64,000 nt of DNA, taken from positions 2,542,001 to 2,606,000 of the forward strand of contig NZ_CP070499.1 in assembly GCF_016925615.1 (NCBI RefSeq). The letters run 5' to 3'. The translations under genes were made by a program, and so were the position numbers. The notes beneath the pieces are model-generated. The model worked only from the letters and a program-made list of their open reading frames with translations, did no database searches and was not told where the DNA came from. Of the stretch, positions 15,192 to 24,220 are shown one piece after another (the stretch's first letter is position 1; each line of letters starts with the position of its first letter). This stretch comes from Natronosporangium hydrolyticum. GTDB taxonomy: Bacteria; Actinomycetota; Actinomycetes; Mycobacteriales; Micromonosporaceae.

Positions 15192-17612
15192 TTGGATGCG
15201 TGGACGCTGGAGTTCGAGGGCGACGACCCGGGCCGGGAAGGGCTGCGGGAGGCGCTCTGCACGCTGGGCAACGGCTATCTGGCGACCCGGGGTGCGGCAC
15301 CCGAGCACCCGGCGGGCAGTGAACACTATCCGGGCACGTACGCGGCCGGAGTCTACAACCGGTTGCGCGACACCGTGGCCGGTGAGACGGTCGAGAACGA
15401 GAGCCTGGTCAACCTCCCCAACTGGCTACCGTTGAGCTTCCGGGCACAGGGCGGGCCGTGGTTGGGCGAGTCCGGCGTGACGGTGCTGGATGAGTGGCGC
15501 GGGCTGGATTTGCGTCGGGGAGTGCTGACCCGGCGGCTGCGGGTACGCGACAACGGTGGCCGGATCACCGCGGTGACGCAGCGGCGATTCGTGCATCTTC
15601 GGCATGAGCACGTGTGCGGACTACAGACCACGCTGCTGGCGGAGAACTGGTCTGGCACGCTGACCGTTCGGTCCCAGCTGGACGGCGGGGTCGAGAACGG
15701 CGGGGTGGCCCGGTATCAGGGCCTGGCAGGCCAGCATCTGACTCGGCTGACCGCCGAGCCGGTAGGTGCGGAGACGGTGCTGTGTGTGGTGGAGACCAAC
15801 CAATCGCACGTACGGGTGGCCGAGGCTGCCCGTACCCGGGTGTTCCGCGCCGAGTACCAGCTGGATGGGGAGCGGGAGGTAATCCGGGAGGCGGGTCGGA
15901 TCGGGCATGAGATCTGGCTCGACATCGCGGCGGGGGAGCAGGTCACGGTGGAGAAGCTGGTGACGGTCTTCACCTCGCGGGACCCGGCTACCTCGGATCC
16001 GGCCGTCGAGGCGGTGACCCGGCTCGGCTGGCTGGCCGACTTCGACTCGCTGCTGGAGGAGCAGGTGCTGGCGTGGCAGCAGCTGTGGCGGCGGTTCCAC
16101 GTCTGGTTGGCGGGAGCGGAGGGTCGGGCGTTGCCAGCGGTGCGGTTGCACCTGTTTCACCTTTTGCAGACCGTCTCCGACAACAGCGTGGAGGTCGACG
16201 CCGGGGTACCGGCGCGGGGGCTACACGGCGAGGCGTACCGGGGGCATGTGCTGTGGGATGAGCTGTTCGTGTTTCCGATCCTCAACTTGCGGTTGCCGCT
16301 GCTGAGCCGGGCATTGCTGCGCTACCGCTACCGCCGGCTGCCCTGGGCCAGGGCAGCCGCCCGGGCGGCGGGCAGGGCGGGCGCGTTGTATCCGTGGCAG
16401 TCCGGAAGCGACGGTCGGGAGGAGAGCCAGCAGCTGCACCTGAATCCGCTCTCCGGCCGCTGGGTGCCGGACGCCACCTGGTTGCAGCGGCACGTCGGTT
16501 TGGCGGTGGCGTACAACGTCTGGCAATACCACCAAGTCACCGAGGACTGGGAGTTTCTGACCCACTATGGTGCCGAGATGATTCTGGAGGTCGCCCGGTG
16601 CTTCGCCAGCATCGCGGAGTACGACCACGGGCGGGACCGGTATGTGATCCGTGGGGTGATGGGCCCGGACGAATTCCATACCGCCTATCCTGACTCCACC
16701 CGGCCGGGGATCGACAACAACGCCTACACCAACGTGCTAGTGGCGTGGGTGATGCAGCGCGCGCTAGAGGTGCTTGACATGCTGCCGGCCGACCGGCGCG
16801 CCGAGCTGGTTGAGACGCTCGGGATCGGCTCGGCCGAGCCGCAGCGGTGGCAGGACATCTCCCACCGGATGTATCTACCGATCCGGCCCGACGGCATCCT
16901 CGACCAGTTCGAGGGGTACGGGCGGCTGGCGGAGTTGGACTGGGGGAGCTATCGAGCCCGCTACGGTGACATTCGCCGGCTGGACCGGATCCTGGAGTCG
17001 GCGGGAGACACGCCCAACCGGTACCAAGCCTCTAAACAGGCGGACGTGTTGATGCTGTTCTACCTCTTCTCCGCCGACGAGCTGGCCGAGCTGTTCGACC
17101 GGCTCGGTTACCGGTGGGATCCCGGGACCATCCCGAAGAGCATCGAGTATTACCTTGCCCGTACCTCACACGGGTCCACATTGAGCGCGGTCGTGCACGC
17201 CTGGGTACTCGCCCGCAACCATCGCGCCCAGGCGTTGGAGTACTTCGTCGAGGCGCTCGAGAGCGACCTGGCCGACATTCAGGGTGGCACCACCGCCGAG
17301 GGCATCCATCTGGCGGCGATGGCCGGGTCGGTAGATGTGCTGCAGCGTTGCTTCGCCGGAGTGGAGACCCGCGGCGACACGCTGTGGCTCAACCCGTACT
17401 GGCCACCTCAGTTGGGCACACTCGAGTTCGACATCCAGTATCGGGAGCACCCGCTGCGGCTACGGATCACCGGCGAAACCATTCGGGTGGCTGCCGGACC
17501 GGGGAGGCGGCCACCGATCCGGCTGCGCTGCCGCGGCGAGGTGGCGCTGCTCGGCCCAGGTGAGGCGGTCGAGTTCCCGGCGTCAGTGCCGTTGCGGCGG
17601 GCCGCGACCTGA
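15192..17612 (+). CDS. Glycoside hydrolase/phosphorylase family 65
   Basis: An 806-residue GH65 enzyme, the normal size for maltose, trehalose or kojibiose phosphorylases. The N-terminal beta-sandwich (residues 1-260) is followed by the (alpha/alpha)6 barrel. The general acid is Glu494 in VMGPDEFHTAYPD, followed by the family's DNNAYTN. Conserved LWDELFVFP, YPWQSGSDGREE and the C-terminal TTAEGIHLAAMAGSVD also fit. It opens with TTG, the only start in frame near a Shine-Dalgarno. Which disaccharide it acts on cannot be decided here; no beta-phosphoglucomutase gene flanks it, although one often does in maltose/trehalose phosphorylase operons. Confidence 0.92.
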   Translation: MDAWTLEFEGDDPGREGLREALCTLGNGYLATRGAAPEHPAGSEHYPGTYAAGVYNRLRDTVAGETVENESLVNLPNWLPLSFRAQGGPWLGESGVTVLDEWRGLDLRRGVLTRRLRVRDNGGRITAVTQRRFVHLRHEHVCGLQTTLLAENWSGTLTVRSQLDGGVENGGVARYQGLAGQHLTRLTAEPVGAETVLCVVETNQSHVRVAEAARTRVFRAEYQLDGEREVIREAGRIGHEIWLDIAAGEQVTVEKLVTVFTSRDPATSDPAVEAVTRLGWLADFDSLLEEQVLAWQQLWRRFHVWLAGAEGRALPAVRLHLFHLLQTVSDNSVEVDAGVPARGLHGEAYRGHVLWDELFVFPILNLRLPLLSRALLRYRYRRLPWARAAARAAGRAGALYPWQSGSDGREESQQLHLNPLSGRWVPDATWLQRHVGLAVAYNVWQYHQVTEDWEFLTHYGAEMILEVARCFASIAEYDHGRDRYVIRGVMGPDEFHTAYPDSTRPGIDNNAYTNVLVAWVMQRALEVLDMLPADRRAELVETLGIGSAEPQRWQDISHRMYLPIRPDGILDQFEGYGRLAELDWGSYRARYGDIRRLDRILESAGDTPNRYQASKQADVLMLFYLFSADELAELFDRLGYRWDPGTIPKSIEYYLARTSHGSTLSAVVHAWVLARNHRAQALEYFVEALESDLADIQGGTTAEGIHLAAMAGSVDVLQRCFAGVETRGDTLWLNPYWPPQLGTLEFDIQYREHPLRLRITGETIRVAAGPGRRPPIRLRCRGEVALLGPGEAVEFPASVPLRRAAT

Positions 17613-17676
17613 CCGGTGTGGCCACGGACTTGTCCGAGGCCCCGGATGGCGGCCGAGCAACCTCGCCGGTCGGGTC

Positions 17677-18669
17677 TCAGGTGGCTGGCTCGATGGTGTC
17701 CTCCGGTGGCCGGCGCGGGCTGGCCTTCGGTGCCACGGGCTGCATGTCGAACCCGACCCGCAGCACGAGCTGCGGGTGCCCGCGTCCGTGCAGGAAGCTC
17801 CGCAGCAGCTCCCGGGCGTCGGGGACCTCGACGACGTCACTGAGCACCGAGACCGCCAGGTCGCGGTGGGTGGCGGTGAGCCAGACCGCGCTGGTGGCTT
17901 CGCCGGCCCGCAGCCAGTCGGCGGGTGCGTCACCGGCGGTGGCGAGGATGAGGTACTCGGCGTACTGGTCGTCGCCGAAGCCGGGGTGCAGCATGATCTC
18001 CTCGTCGAGCGAGAAGTCCCGCAACGGGATCGGCCGGTCGACCGCCGCCACGAACGTGTCCGGTGGCACCCCTTCCCCGGTGGCCCGGTGGCGCCGGACC
18101 CAGGCTCGAAGCTCGCGCAGGTACGCGTCGTCGGCCGACTCGGCCCGCTGCGCCAGCTCCGCCGCGGCGCGCAGGAAGACGACCTGCTCGGGCCCGACGC
18201 GGTGGATCCGCGCCTGTTCGGCCTCCGCCGCCCGGTGCAGCGCCGCCGTGGTCTGCGCCGGCACCGGGGCGATGGCCGGGAACGGCCGGCGGTCGCTGCG
18301 GCGAGTCCGGATGCTGCGGCGCAGGTAGGTGTCGCTCCGGCTCACCTCGTGTCGGCCGCCCGCCCGGATCTCGGCCAGCAGATCCGGGCGGTCGGGGTCG
18401 GCCGGCCGGGTCACCACCGGCTCGTGACCGGCTGCCGCGAGCGTCACCCGGGCGTGGTGCAGGGCGGCGCCGCAGCTGAGCGTGAGCAGCCGCCCCGCAG
18501 GATCGATGGAGGTCACCTGCCGGCTCCAGTCGGCATGCAGCTCTAGCAGGTCCTCGTGGACCCGCCACCGCCAGGGTTGGGTGTTGAGGATCGACGGGGC
18601 CCGCGTCGCCTCCGCCGCGGCCTCCCGCAAGGCGGTGGCGAGACTAACCACCGGCTGGCCATTACCCAT
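17677..18669 (-). CDS. Acg-like nitroreductase-family flavoprotein
   Basis: A 330-residue protein of the Acg (Rv2032) family, made of two degenerate nitroreductase halves that bind FMN. The signature RAPSILNTQPWRW is near the N-terminus (residues 23-35). A central RRSIRTRRSDRRPF and a C-terminal LRVGFDMQPVAP segment also match. In mycobacteria Acg sequesters flavin under hypoxic or nitrosative stress. The gene converges with GH65 and is divergent from the DUF4190 protein. I considered it as the missing dehydrogenase for the YcaO cluster and rejected that because of distance and family. Confidence 0.85.
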   Translation of the reverse strand: MGNGQPVVSLATALREAAAEATRAPSILNTQPWRWRVHEDLLELHADWSRQVTSIDPAGRLLTLSCGAALHHARVTLAAAGHEPVVTRPADPDRPDLLAEIRAGGRHEVSRSDTYLRRSIRTRRSDRRPFPAIAPVPAQTTAALHRAAEAEQARIHRVGPEQVVFLRAAAELAQRAESADDAYLRELRAWVRRHRATGEGVPPDTFVAAVDRPIPLRDFSLDEEIMLHPGFGDDQYAEYLILATAGDAPADWLRAGEATSAVWLTATHRDLAVSVLSDVVEVPDARELLRSFLHGRGHPQLVLRVGFDMQPVAPKASPRRPPEDTIEPAT

Positions 18670-18813
18670 ATAACTAATCTACCCTGACAAACCGGCATAA
18701 AGAAGCCCAGCGGGGGTCGGCCGGCGCGCCGGTAGCGGTGGGCGGGTGCGGGACCGGAGACGTTGGACAGCTCCGAGAAGGATGTTTCTCGACTACTGCT
18801 AACGTTCCCTGCC

Positions 18814-19521
18814 ATGTCCGTTCCTCAGCCTCCGCAGGACGCCCCCGCACCGCCGCCGTCGAACCCGTCGCCGCCCACCGCGCCGCCGCCCGACTGCGGC
18901 CCGGTGCGGCCGCCGGGTACCAACCCGTTCTCGATTGCTTCGCTGATCTGCGGGATCGTCGCCCCTTGTGGAGCTGGTCTGTTCAGCGTCGTGTTCGGCA
19001 TCATCGCCCTGGTCCAGGTCCGGAAGTCAGGCCAGCGGGGCAAGCGGATGGCGATCGCTGGGCTGGTGATCACCGGGGTGTGGGTTCTCGTCCCCGTCAC
19101 GGGAGGGATCTTCGCGCTGCTCAACAGTGATCCGCTCCGGGACGACACCGGCGAGATCGTCCGCGACGGGTCGGTGTCGATGGACGAGCTGGCGCCCGGT
19201 GACTGCATCAAGGAGCTCGGCCCGGGCGTCTCGTTCCGGGTACCCGTGGTGCCCTGCGCTGAGCTGCATGAGGGTGAGGTCTACGCGGTCTTCGACCTGA
19301 CGGCGGACGGCGGCTGGCCGGGTGAGGAGACCGTCGCGGCGGACGCCCAGACGTCCTGCGTGGATCGGCTCGCGGACTACGCGCGGACCGGCTACGACGA
19401 CTCGGATATGGGGATCTTCTACTACCATCCGACCAGTTCCTCATGGCGTGGCGGTGACCGTGAGGTCGTCTGCGTGGCGTACTTCCGGGACGGTGAACGA
19501 GCCGGTTCGATAGCGGGCTAA
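18814..19521 (+). CDS. DUF4190 / septum-formation-domain membrane protein
   Basis: A 235-residue protein with three parts: a proline-rich cytoplasmic head (residues 1-40), two transmembrane helices forming a DUF4190 unit (about 45-105), and an outside domain beginning DELAPGDCIKELG that matches the actinobacterial septum-formation domain with paired cysteines. The start is taken at ATG 18814 because the upstream 17 codons of the longer frame look random. Proteins of this type sit in the actinobacterial envelope and are often linked to division or cell-wall stress, but a specific function is not known. Confidence 0.75.
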   Translation: MSVPQPPQDAPAPPPSNPSPPTAPPPDCGPVRPPGTNPFSIASLICGIVAPCGAGLFSVVFGIIALVQVRKSGQRGKRMAIAGLVITGVWVLVPVTGGIFALLNSDPLRDDTGEIVRDGSVSMDELAPGDCIKELGPGVSFRVPVVPCAELHEGEVYAVFDLTADGGWPGEETVAADAQTSCVDRLADYARTGYDDSDMGIFYYHPTSSSWRGGDREVVCVAYFRDGERAGSIAG

Positions 19522-19551
19522 CCCGGATCAGGAGTGCTGAGCCCTCGCGTC

Positions 19552-19914
19552 TCAACTCTGCGGCCTCCGCTCCTTCGGCGACTGCCACGGCCAACGCCCC
19601 TGTACCTCGACCTGAAGCGAGAAGCTGAGCAGAGTTCGGACCGCGACGATCAGCGCTAGGACGCCGACGCTTTCGAAGGTGGGCGAGATCGCTACGGTGC
19701 GAATGATGTCGCCAGCGACGAGGAACTCCAGCCCGAGCAGGATGGCCCGGCCGAGCCCTTGCCGATAGCTGCTGTAGGCGACCGGGAAGGCGCCGCCCCG
19801 TCGCAGCTCGCGCAGGAAGATGCCGGTCGCGAGCAGGACCCCGAACAGGATCAGGGCGACTCCGATCGCGTCGATCGCGGTGCCGATGATCAGCACCGTC
19901 GACTCGAATCCCAT
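19552..19914 (-). CDS. DUF1622 membrane protein
   Basis: A 120-residue membrane protein with three hydrophobic helices. The core SYRQGLGRAILLGLEFLVAG, followed by the IIRT segment and a VRTLLSFSLQVE stretch ending in GRWPW, is diagnostic of DUF1622. Function is unknown. It converges with the DUF4190 gene, leaving 30 bp between stops. Confidence 0.85.
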   Translation of the reverse strand: MGFESTVLIIGTAIDAIGVALILFGVLLATGIFLRELRRGGAFPVAYSSYRQGLGRAILLGLEFLVAGDIIRTVAISPTFESVGVLALIVAVRTLLSFSLQVEVQGRWPWQSPKERRPQS

Positions 19915-20119
19915 CCCGCCTCCTCGTACCGGTTCGGTGGCGACCGCGGTGTCATGATCGCGCCCAGAGCGGACCGAGGAGGCCGGATCTGCGGGAGTTC
20001 ACTCTTTCACCCGGAGGCTGCCGGGTGGAACTCTCGCTGTTCACCTCCGGCGAGGTACGCCGCAGCGGTGGTGCCCGGGTGGCTGCGCACGCTCTCCCGA
20101 CGTGGTAAGGACTCGCCCC

Positions 20120-20815
20120 TCACTGCGACGCCGTCAGCGAGGTGACCAGTTCGGCCAGTCCGTCGCCGTGCCAGTCGAAGACATCGGAGTTGGTCGGCGG
20201 GTCCCCGCCCGGCCGGTGGATGTAGGCGGTACGCATGCCCTGTGTCTGGGCGCCGCGGAGGTCCCAGGCGTGGGCGGCCACCATGAGCATCCGCTCGGGA
20301 GGACATCCGGCGGTCTCGATGGCGAGCTGGTAGGCCGCTGGCGCTGGTTTGTAGGCCAGGACAGTCTCGGTGGACAGGGTGTAGTGCCAGCGCAGTCCGG
20401 CATGGACGGTGAGTCGCAGCAGAGCGGTGCGGCTGGCGTTGGACAGGCCGACGACGGGGAACCGCTGCGCGAGCCGTCCCAGGCCCGTGACCGAGTCGCC
20501 CCAGGGAGAGAGGCGCTGTGCCGCGGTCGCGAGCCGGGTGACGGTCTCCGGGGTGGCGACGCCGGCGCGATCGGCCACCAGTTGCGCGGCCTCACCGTCG
20601 ATGACCTCGGTGTTGGCGTACGCGCGTTGCCCCTGCCCGATGTGTTGCTGTTCGCGTGCGACGAGGTGTTGCCATCCGGTGAGCAGCTCGTCGACGGCGG
20701 CATCGTCAGCAGCCGGAACGGCTTCGCGGATCGCCGCTCGCACCCCGCCGAGCTCGTCGACGAGGGTTCCGATGACGTCGAAGACGACTACCTCGATGTC
20801 CTGGCCCAGTGTCAT
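20120..20815 (-). CDS. HAD hydrolase, haloacid-dehalogenase type II
   Basis: A 231-residue HAD-superfamily enzyme. The nucleophile Asp13 lies in VVFDVIGTLVD. Other motifs are VVGLSNASR (motif II, Ser) and the lysine in LAYKPAPAAY (motif III), followed by LMVAAHAWDLRGAQTQGM (motif IV). Members hydrolyse 2-haloacids or phosphate esters. ATG 20815 has GGGAAAG upstream. The gene is divergent from the CGNR regulator, with two palindromes between them (see 20835-20896), so it is probably the target of that regulator. Confidence 0.88.
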   Translation of the reverse strand: MTLGQDIEVVVFDVIGTLVDELGGVRAAIREAVPAADDAAVDELLTGWQHLVAREQQHIGQGQRAYANTEVIDGEAAQLVADRAGVATPETVTRLATAAQRLSPWGDSVTGLGRLAQRFPVVGLSNASRTALLRLTVHAGLRWHYTLSTETVLAYKPAPAAYQLAIETAGCPPERMLMVAAHAWDLRGAQTQGMRTAYIHRPGGDPPTNSDVFDWHGDGLAELVTSLTASQ

Positions 20816-20834
20816 GCTTTCCCCGTTCGTCCGG

Positions 20835-20896
20835 CGTCACCGCTTCAGTAGGTGACGATGTTGCCCGACGGCGCGTCACCTGTCAAGATGGTGACG
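20835..20896. promoter_or_regulatory. Two copies of a 23-bp palindromic operator
   Basis: Two identical-architecture palindromes, each CGTCACC, then 9 bp, then GGTGACG. Copy 1 spans 20835-20857 and copy 2 spans 20874-20896, 39 bp apart start to start. Arms are perfect in both copies; the 9-bp centres differ. Copy 1 lies 20 bp in front of the HAD start, and copy 2 ends on the first base of the CGNR GTG start. The arrangement fits a dimeric regulator repressing both directions, most simply the adjacent CGNR protein. Confidence 0.75.
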
Positions 20897-21468
20897 TGGG
20901 CTTCGCATTCGTAAGTGGCAGCCCGGCCCTGGATCTGGCCGGCACCGTGGGCTTTCGCCGAGACCGGCCCACCGACACCTTGGCCACGCCTGCGGACCTT
21001 GAGCGGTGGGTGGCGCAGTGCGACGGGCTCCCCGACCAGGTGACCGCTGACCCGGCGAGCTTCCGATCCGCGCTCTCTCTGCGAGAAGCGATCTACCGGC
21101 TCGCGCTCGACCGCGTGCTCGATCGCCCCTTCGACCCGGAGAGCCTCGAGCTGCTCAACGACCTGGCCGCGGGGCCGCTGCCCGCGATGACCTTGAGTGA
21201 CACCGGGCTGCATGTCGCAGGCGACCTCCGGGCGGCGCTCTCGCAGTTGGCCCGGAGCGCTATCGGCATGCTCGCCGACCGGCAGGTCCGGCTGAAGGAG
21301 TGTGGTCGCGAAGCCTGCACCCGCATCTACCTCGACCGGTCCCGCGGCGCCCGGCGTACCTGGTGCGGAATGGAAGCGTGTGGCAACCGGGTCAAGGCCG
21401 CGGCCTACCGGGCCCGCCGCCGAGCGGCGACGACCGCGGCTGGTGAATCCGGAGCGAGCACCGACTAG
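20896..21468 (+). CDS. CGNR zinc-finger (ABATE-domain) regulator
   Basis: A 190-residue protein with an N-terminal ABATE domain, starting with GFAFVSGSPALDLAGTVG, and a C-terminal CGNR zinc finger: CGREACTRIYLDRS, then RTWCGMEACGNR followed by a basic tail. The four cysteines should bind zinc, and the tail likely contacts DNA. I start it at GTG 20896, because upstream codons overlap the operator and the divergent HAD leader. Members are putative transcription factors common in actinobacteria. The palindrome overlapping its start codon suggests autoregulation. Confidence 0.85.
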   Translation: MGFAFVSGSPALDLAGTVGFRRDRPTDTLATPADLERWVAQCDGLPDQVTADPASFRSALSLREAIYRLALDRVLDRPFDPESLELLNDLAAGPLPAMTLSDTGLHVAGDLRAALSQLARSAIGMLADRQVRLKECGREACTRIYLDRSRGARRTWCGMEACGNRVKAAAYRARRRAATTAAGESGASTD

Positions 21469-21543
21469 CAATTCGTTCGCGTCCCGCCGACGTCGGCTCG
21501 CTGCTGGCGGAGCGGGCATTGCCGGTGGTACGCCTCACCCGAC

Positions 21544-21800
21544 TTGGTGGGTCGTCGGTTCGATCCGGATGAGAGTATTGCCGAGGCGTGGATTCGGCTG
21601 CGTGCAGGCCACCGGCTGCCCCAGGACCTGACCCTGCGCCAGCACGAGCTCACCGAGTCGACCTACCTACTGGCCAACCCGGAGGCGACTTACGAGGAGG
21701 CACCCGCGGTCGCCAACCAGGTCGCCAACTGGAGCAAGGACATACCGGATCGCACCGGTGAAGACCTGGACCGGATGTTGCAAAAGGGAGCCCGGGATGG
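21544..21800 (+). pseudogene. C-terminal scrap of a polymorphic toxin (probable remnant)
   Basis: The frame opening at TTG 21544 encodes about 85 protein-like residues, DPDESIAEAWIRLRAGHRL, HELTESTYLLANP and ATYEEAPAVANQVANW. This resembles the end of secreted polymorphic toxins of actinobacteria, which carry an HELxE-xY segment and an A-N-x-x-W tail. The open frame continues to 22047, but from about 21797 it is in the wrong frame for the gene starting there. Upstream there is no toxin body, only 75 bp after the CGNR stop. I therefore read it as an orphan or decayed toxin tip next to possible immunity genes. A short independent gene remains possible. Confidence 0.4.
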
Positions 21801-22030
21801 CAATTCTGCTCAAGTTCGAGAAGATCCGGGAGGACGGTCAGGAGGTCGAATACGCTTTTGGCCACGCCGGGGAGACGATGGACCGGAGGATAGTGGTGGA
21901 GAAGGCGACCCAGGAGGCGTGGCCGCCGGACGGGAAGGACGACTCGATTCTGCTGAGGGTGTATCGGAAGATTCTGCAGTTCTATCAAAGCGAGGGTCGC
22001 TGGCCCAGCCAGGGGAGCTACGCAGCGTAG
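21797..22030 (+). CDS. Small unknown protein, candidate immunity protein
   Basis: A 77-residue protein starting at ATG 21797, preceded by GGGAGCCCGGG. It begins MAILLKFEKIREDGQEVEY and continues with an aromatic C-terminus (YRKILQFYQSEGRWP). The fold looks like a small alpha/beta protein; I do not recognise the family. Its place directly after the toxin-like scrap and before another unknown gene is typical of immunity proteins in polymorphic toxin loci. That role is a guess from position only. Confidence 0.6.
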   Translation: MAILLKFEKIREDGQEVEYAFGHAGETMDRRIVVEKATQEAWPPDGKDDSILLRVYRKILQFYQSEGRWPSQGSYAA

Positions 22031-22062
22031 CGGGCCCGTCGTCGTGATAGAGGAGGACCCGC

Positions 22063-23172
22063 GTGGCTGATCACTGGTCGAGGCTGGACGCAGAAGGTTG
22101 GCGCATCTGGGCTGACCTGCACCGATTGCTACTGCGTCTGGCTGGTCAGATGCCGGACGACTGGCTGGCTTACACCCGCCAGATGCTGGCCACCGGGGAC
22201 CTCGCATATCTCCCCGACACGATCGCCGGTTCCGTGCTGGAGCTCGGAGTCTCATTGACGCCGGCCGAGGTCGCGTTTCTACCTCAGGTGTTGTCGGCGA
22301 TTGGACACGGTGATGACCAGCCGCCGGGACTGGCCTCGGTACGGGTGTCCGAGGAGACACCGCCGACCGGACACCGCTTCTACCCGACTCCACCGCACGT
22401 GCTGGCCGCGGCGGGTGACCGGATTCCGACCAGTCTGGACCTGACTGGAGGCGAATCCAAGCAGTTGTGGGACCTGCCACCAGAGCTGGCGAGGCTGACG
22501 GATCTGGCTGATGACCTGACCGACATGGCCGACAACGGAATCGCCGTCGTGTTGTCCCGGCGGGCAGGAGTGATCGGCATCTGGCGGGCCTGGCGATTCG
22601 AGCCCACGGGGCCGCCATCGGGTGGCCGGCGGGTGTATCTGGTCGAGGTAGAACCTGGGGTGCCGGCATGGAAGATCGCGAACGATGGGCAGCGTGAACT
22701 GGCTGATGACGGCGAGGAGCATCCGCAGGTCGAAGTGTACTGGTCGGGGGAGGAGCTCACGGCGTACCATCGCGCGGCACGGGCTGGTTCGGCGTTGTTG
22801 TGGGCACGCCACCCGGGCCGGGTGAGAGTGGCCCCGACTCCATCAGAGTTTGCGGCAGAGCATCCACGGCTCACCGACCCGCAGGAGCGTGACCTCCTGG
22901 TGTCCCGGCTGCACGCCGGCGCGGTTGTGGGTGGGACGCTGGGGCGCGGGACGGATGTGGTGGAGCCGGCGCGGGGGACGGTGGTGCCGCTGACCCGCCG
23001 GACCGACGGCCATTGGGTGTGGTCCGAGTCGACCGCCTACTACCTGGCCGAGCACGGGCTCGCCCCGCAACCGGCACTGGCTAATCATCTACGGTTGGGT
23101 CCACCGGCCTCCTTCGTGGACGGCGTCGGTCTGTTCCGGGCCGAGGACACATTGCGTTCCGAAGGTCGGTGA
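22063..23172 (+). CDS. Unknown protein in toxin/immunity-like context
   Basis: A 369-residue soluble protein starting at GTG 22063 behind a GAGGAGG. I do not recognise a named domain. The N-terminal 120 residues are helical and start ADHWSRLDAEGWRIWADLHR. The centre has a beta-rich stretch with VVLSRRAGVIGIWRAWRF and RRVYLVEVEPG. The C-terminus has TDGHWVWSESTAYYLAEHG, a phrase I associate with T7SS-related accessory proteins in actinobacteria. It is placed between a small unknown gene and an SseB-like gene. No signal peptide or membrane segment is seen. Confidence 0.6.
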   Translation: MADHWSRLDAEGWRIWADLHRLLLRLAGQMPDDWLAYTRQMLATGDLAYLPDTIAGSVLELGVSLTPAEVAFLPQVLSAIGHGDDQPPGLASVRVSEETPPTGHRFYPTPPHVLAAAGDRIPTSLDLTGGESKQLWDLPPELARLTDLADDLTDMADNGIAVVLSRRAGVIGIWRAWRFEPTGPPSGGRRVYLVEVEPGVPAWKIANDGQRELADDGEEHPQVEVYWSGEELTAYHRAARAGSALLWARHPGRVRVAPTPSEFAAEHPRLTDPQERDLLVSRLHAGAVVGGTLGRGTDVVEPARGTVVPLTRRTDGHWVWSESTAYYLAEHGLAPQPALANHLRLGPPASFVDGVGLFRAEDTLRSEGR

Positions 23173-23341
23173 TCGGCCCCGGGAGAGGAAGATTCTCCCC
23201 ACACGGACGCTTCAGCGCTGCCGCTCCTCCTCGGACATCTCCGGACCCCGGCGTGCCCAAGGACGGGCAGCCCTTCGCGGATGGACACAGCGCGCCGCAG
23301 CCGTGAGACTCTGGTCTGGAGACGCTGCGGCAGGAGACGAG

Positions 23342-24181
23342 GTGAGGACCACCGTGAGCAGGCTCTGGCTCCCGAAGAACGAGGCCGAGCGGGCGATGGC
23401 AGATGCCCTGGAGCAAGCGGACGATGCCGCTTATTTCCGGGCATTCCTCGCGGCCGAGCTGTACCTGCCACAGGTGCCAGACGACACCGCGACGCAGACC
23501 GAGGGTGCCGAGCAGTGGTTGCCGCTCACCACTGCGGTCAACGGCCAGATCGCTCTGCCGATCTTCACGTCGCTCGCCGCCATGGGATCACAAGTGATCG
23601 TCGGCAAGTACGAGGTGACCACCTTCGCCGAGTTGTGCGACCGGTGGGCACAGCCCGATTGGCTGTTGGAGATCAATCCAGGCTCCCCCATCGAGGCGCT
23701 GGCGACAGTGGGCCTGGTGGCGGCAGCTGCCCGCAGGGAGGCCACCCTGATCGACTCCGGGGACGCTACTCAGGAGCCCGATACCCGCCAGGAGCCGGAG
23801 TCAGCCTCAGACCACCGCCGCGCCCTGTACGACCCTGGATACGAGCGGGGCACCCAGGCTTTCGAGACCGCGCTGCTGGACACAACGGTGGTGGTGCCGA
23901 CCACCCGGGACGTGGACTTCCCGGACGAGTCCCTTCAACCCGGCTTCCCTTGGCGGGTGGTGGAAGGGCTCACGGGCGAGCCCACGATCGAAGTATTCAC
24001 GCACGAGGCCGGGTTTCGCGACGCCCACCCGGGTACGCCGTACGCGCGGATGCCGTTCCTCATGCTCATGCTTGGCTGGCCCGACGGCCACGGCCTCACG
24101 GTCAATCCGGACGGTCCGGTGGCGGCGCGGTGGTCCGCCCACCTGGTCCCCGAGTTGCAGCGGCGGGCAGTCGCCGACTGA
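23342..24181 (+). CDS. SseB-family protein
   Basis: A 279-residue acidic protein. I choose GTG 23342 with AGGAGA upstream over the longer GTG 23303 start. The N-terminal half matches the SseB N-terminal domain: FRAFLAAELYLPQ, LPLTTAVNGQIALPIFTS, and EINPGSPIEAL. The second half (about 160-279) is unassigned and ends in a GWPDGHGLTVNPDGP stretch. SseB-domain proteins in actinobacteria commonly accompany type VII secretion substrates and enhanced-serine-sensitivity genes. It completes the 21.5-24.2 kb group whose other members are unknown. Confidence 0.72.
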   Translation: MRTTVSRLWLPKNEAERAMADALEQADDAAYFRAFLAAELYLPQVPDDTATQTEGAEQWLPLTTAVNGQIALPIFTSLAAMGSQVIVGKYEVTTFAELCDRWAQPDWLLEINPGSPIEALATVGLVAAAARREATLIDSGDATQEPDTRQEPESASDHRRALYDPGYERGTQAFETALLDTTVVVPTTRDVDFPDESLQPGFPWRVVEGLTGEPTIEVFTHEAGFRDAHPGTPYARMPFLMLMLGWPDGHGLTVNPDGPVAARWSAHLVPELQRRAVAD

Positions 24182-24220
24182 TCGGTGCCCGGAAGGGCGT
24201 AGCCCGGCACAATGGGTGGT

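Noticed and set aside
17677..18669. The Acg-like flavoprotein as azoline dehydrogenase for the YcaO cluster
   Set aside because: It is more than 10 kb away, on the other strand, and belongs to the Acg group rather than the SagB-type McbC family.
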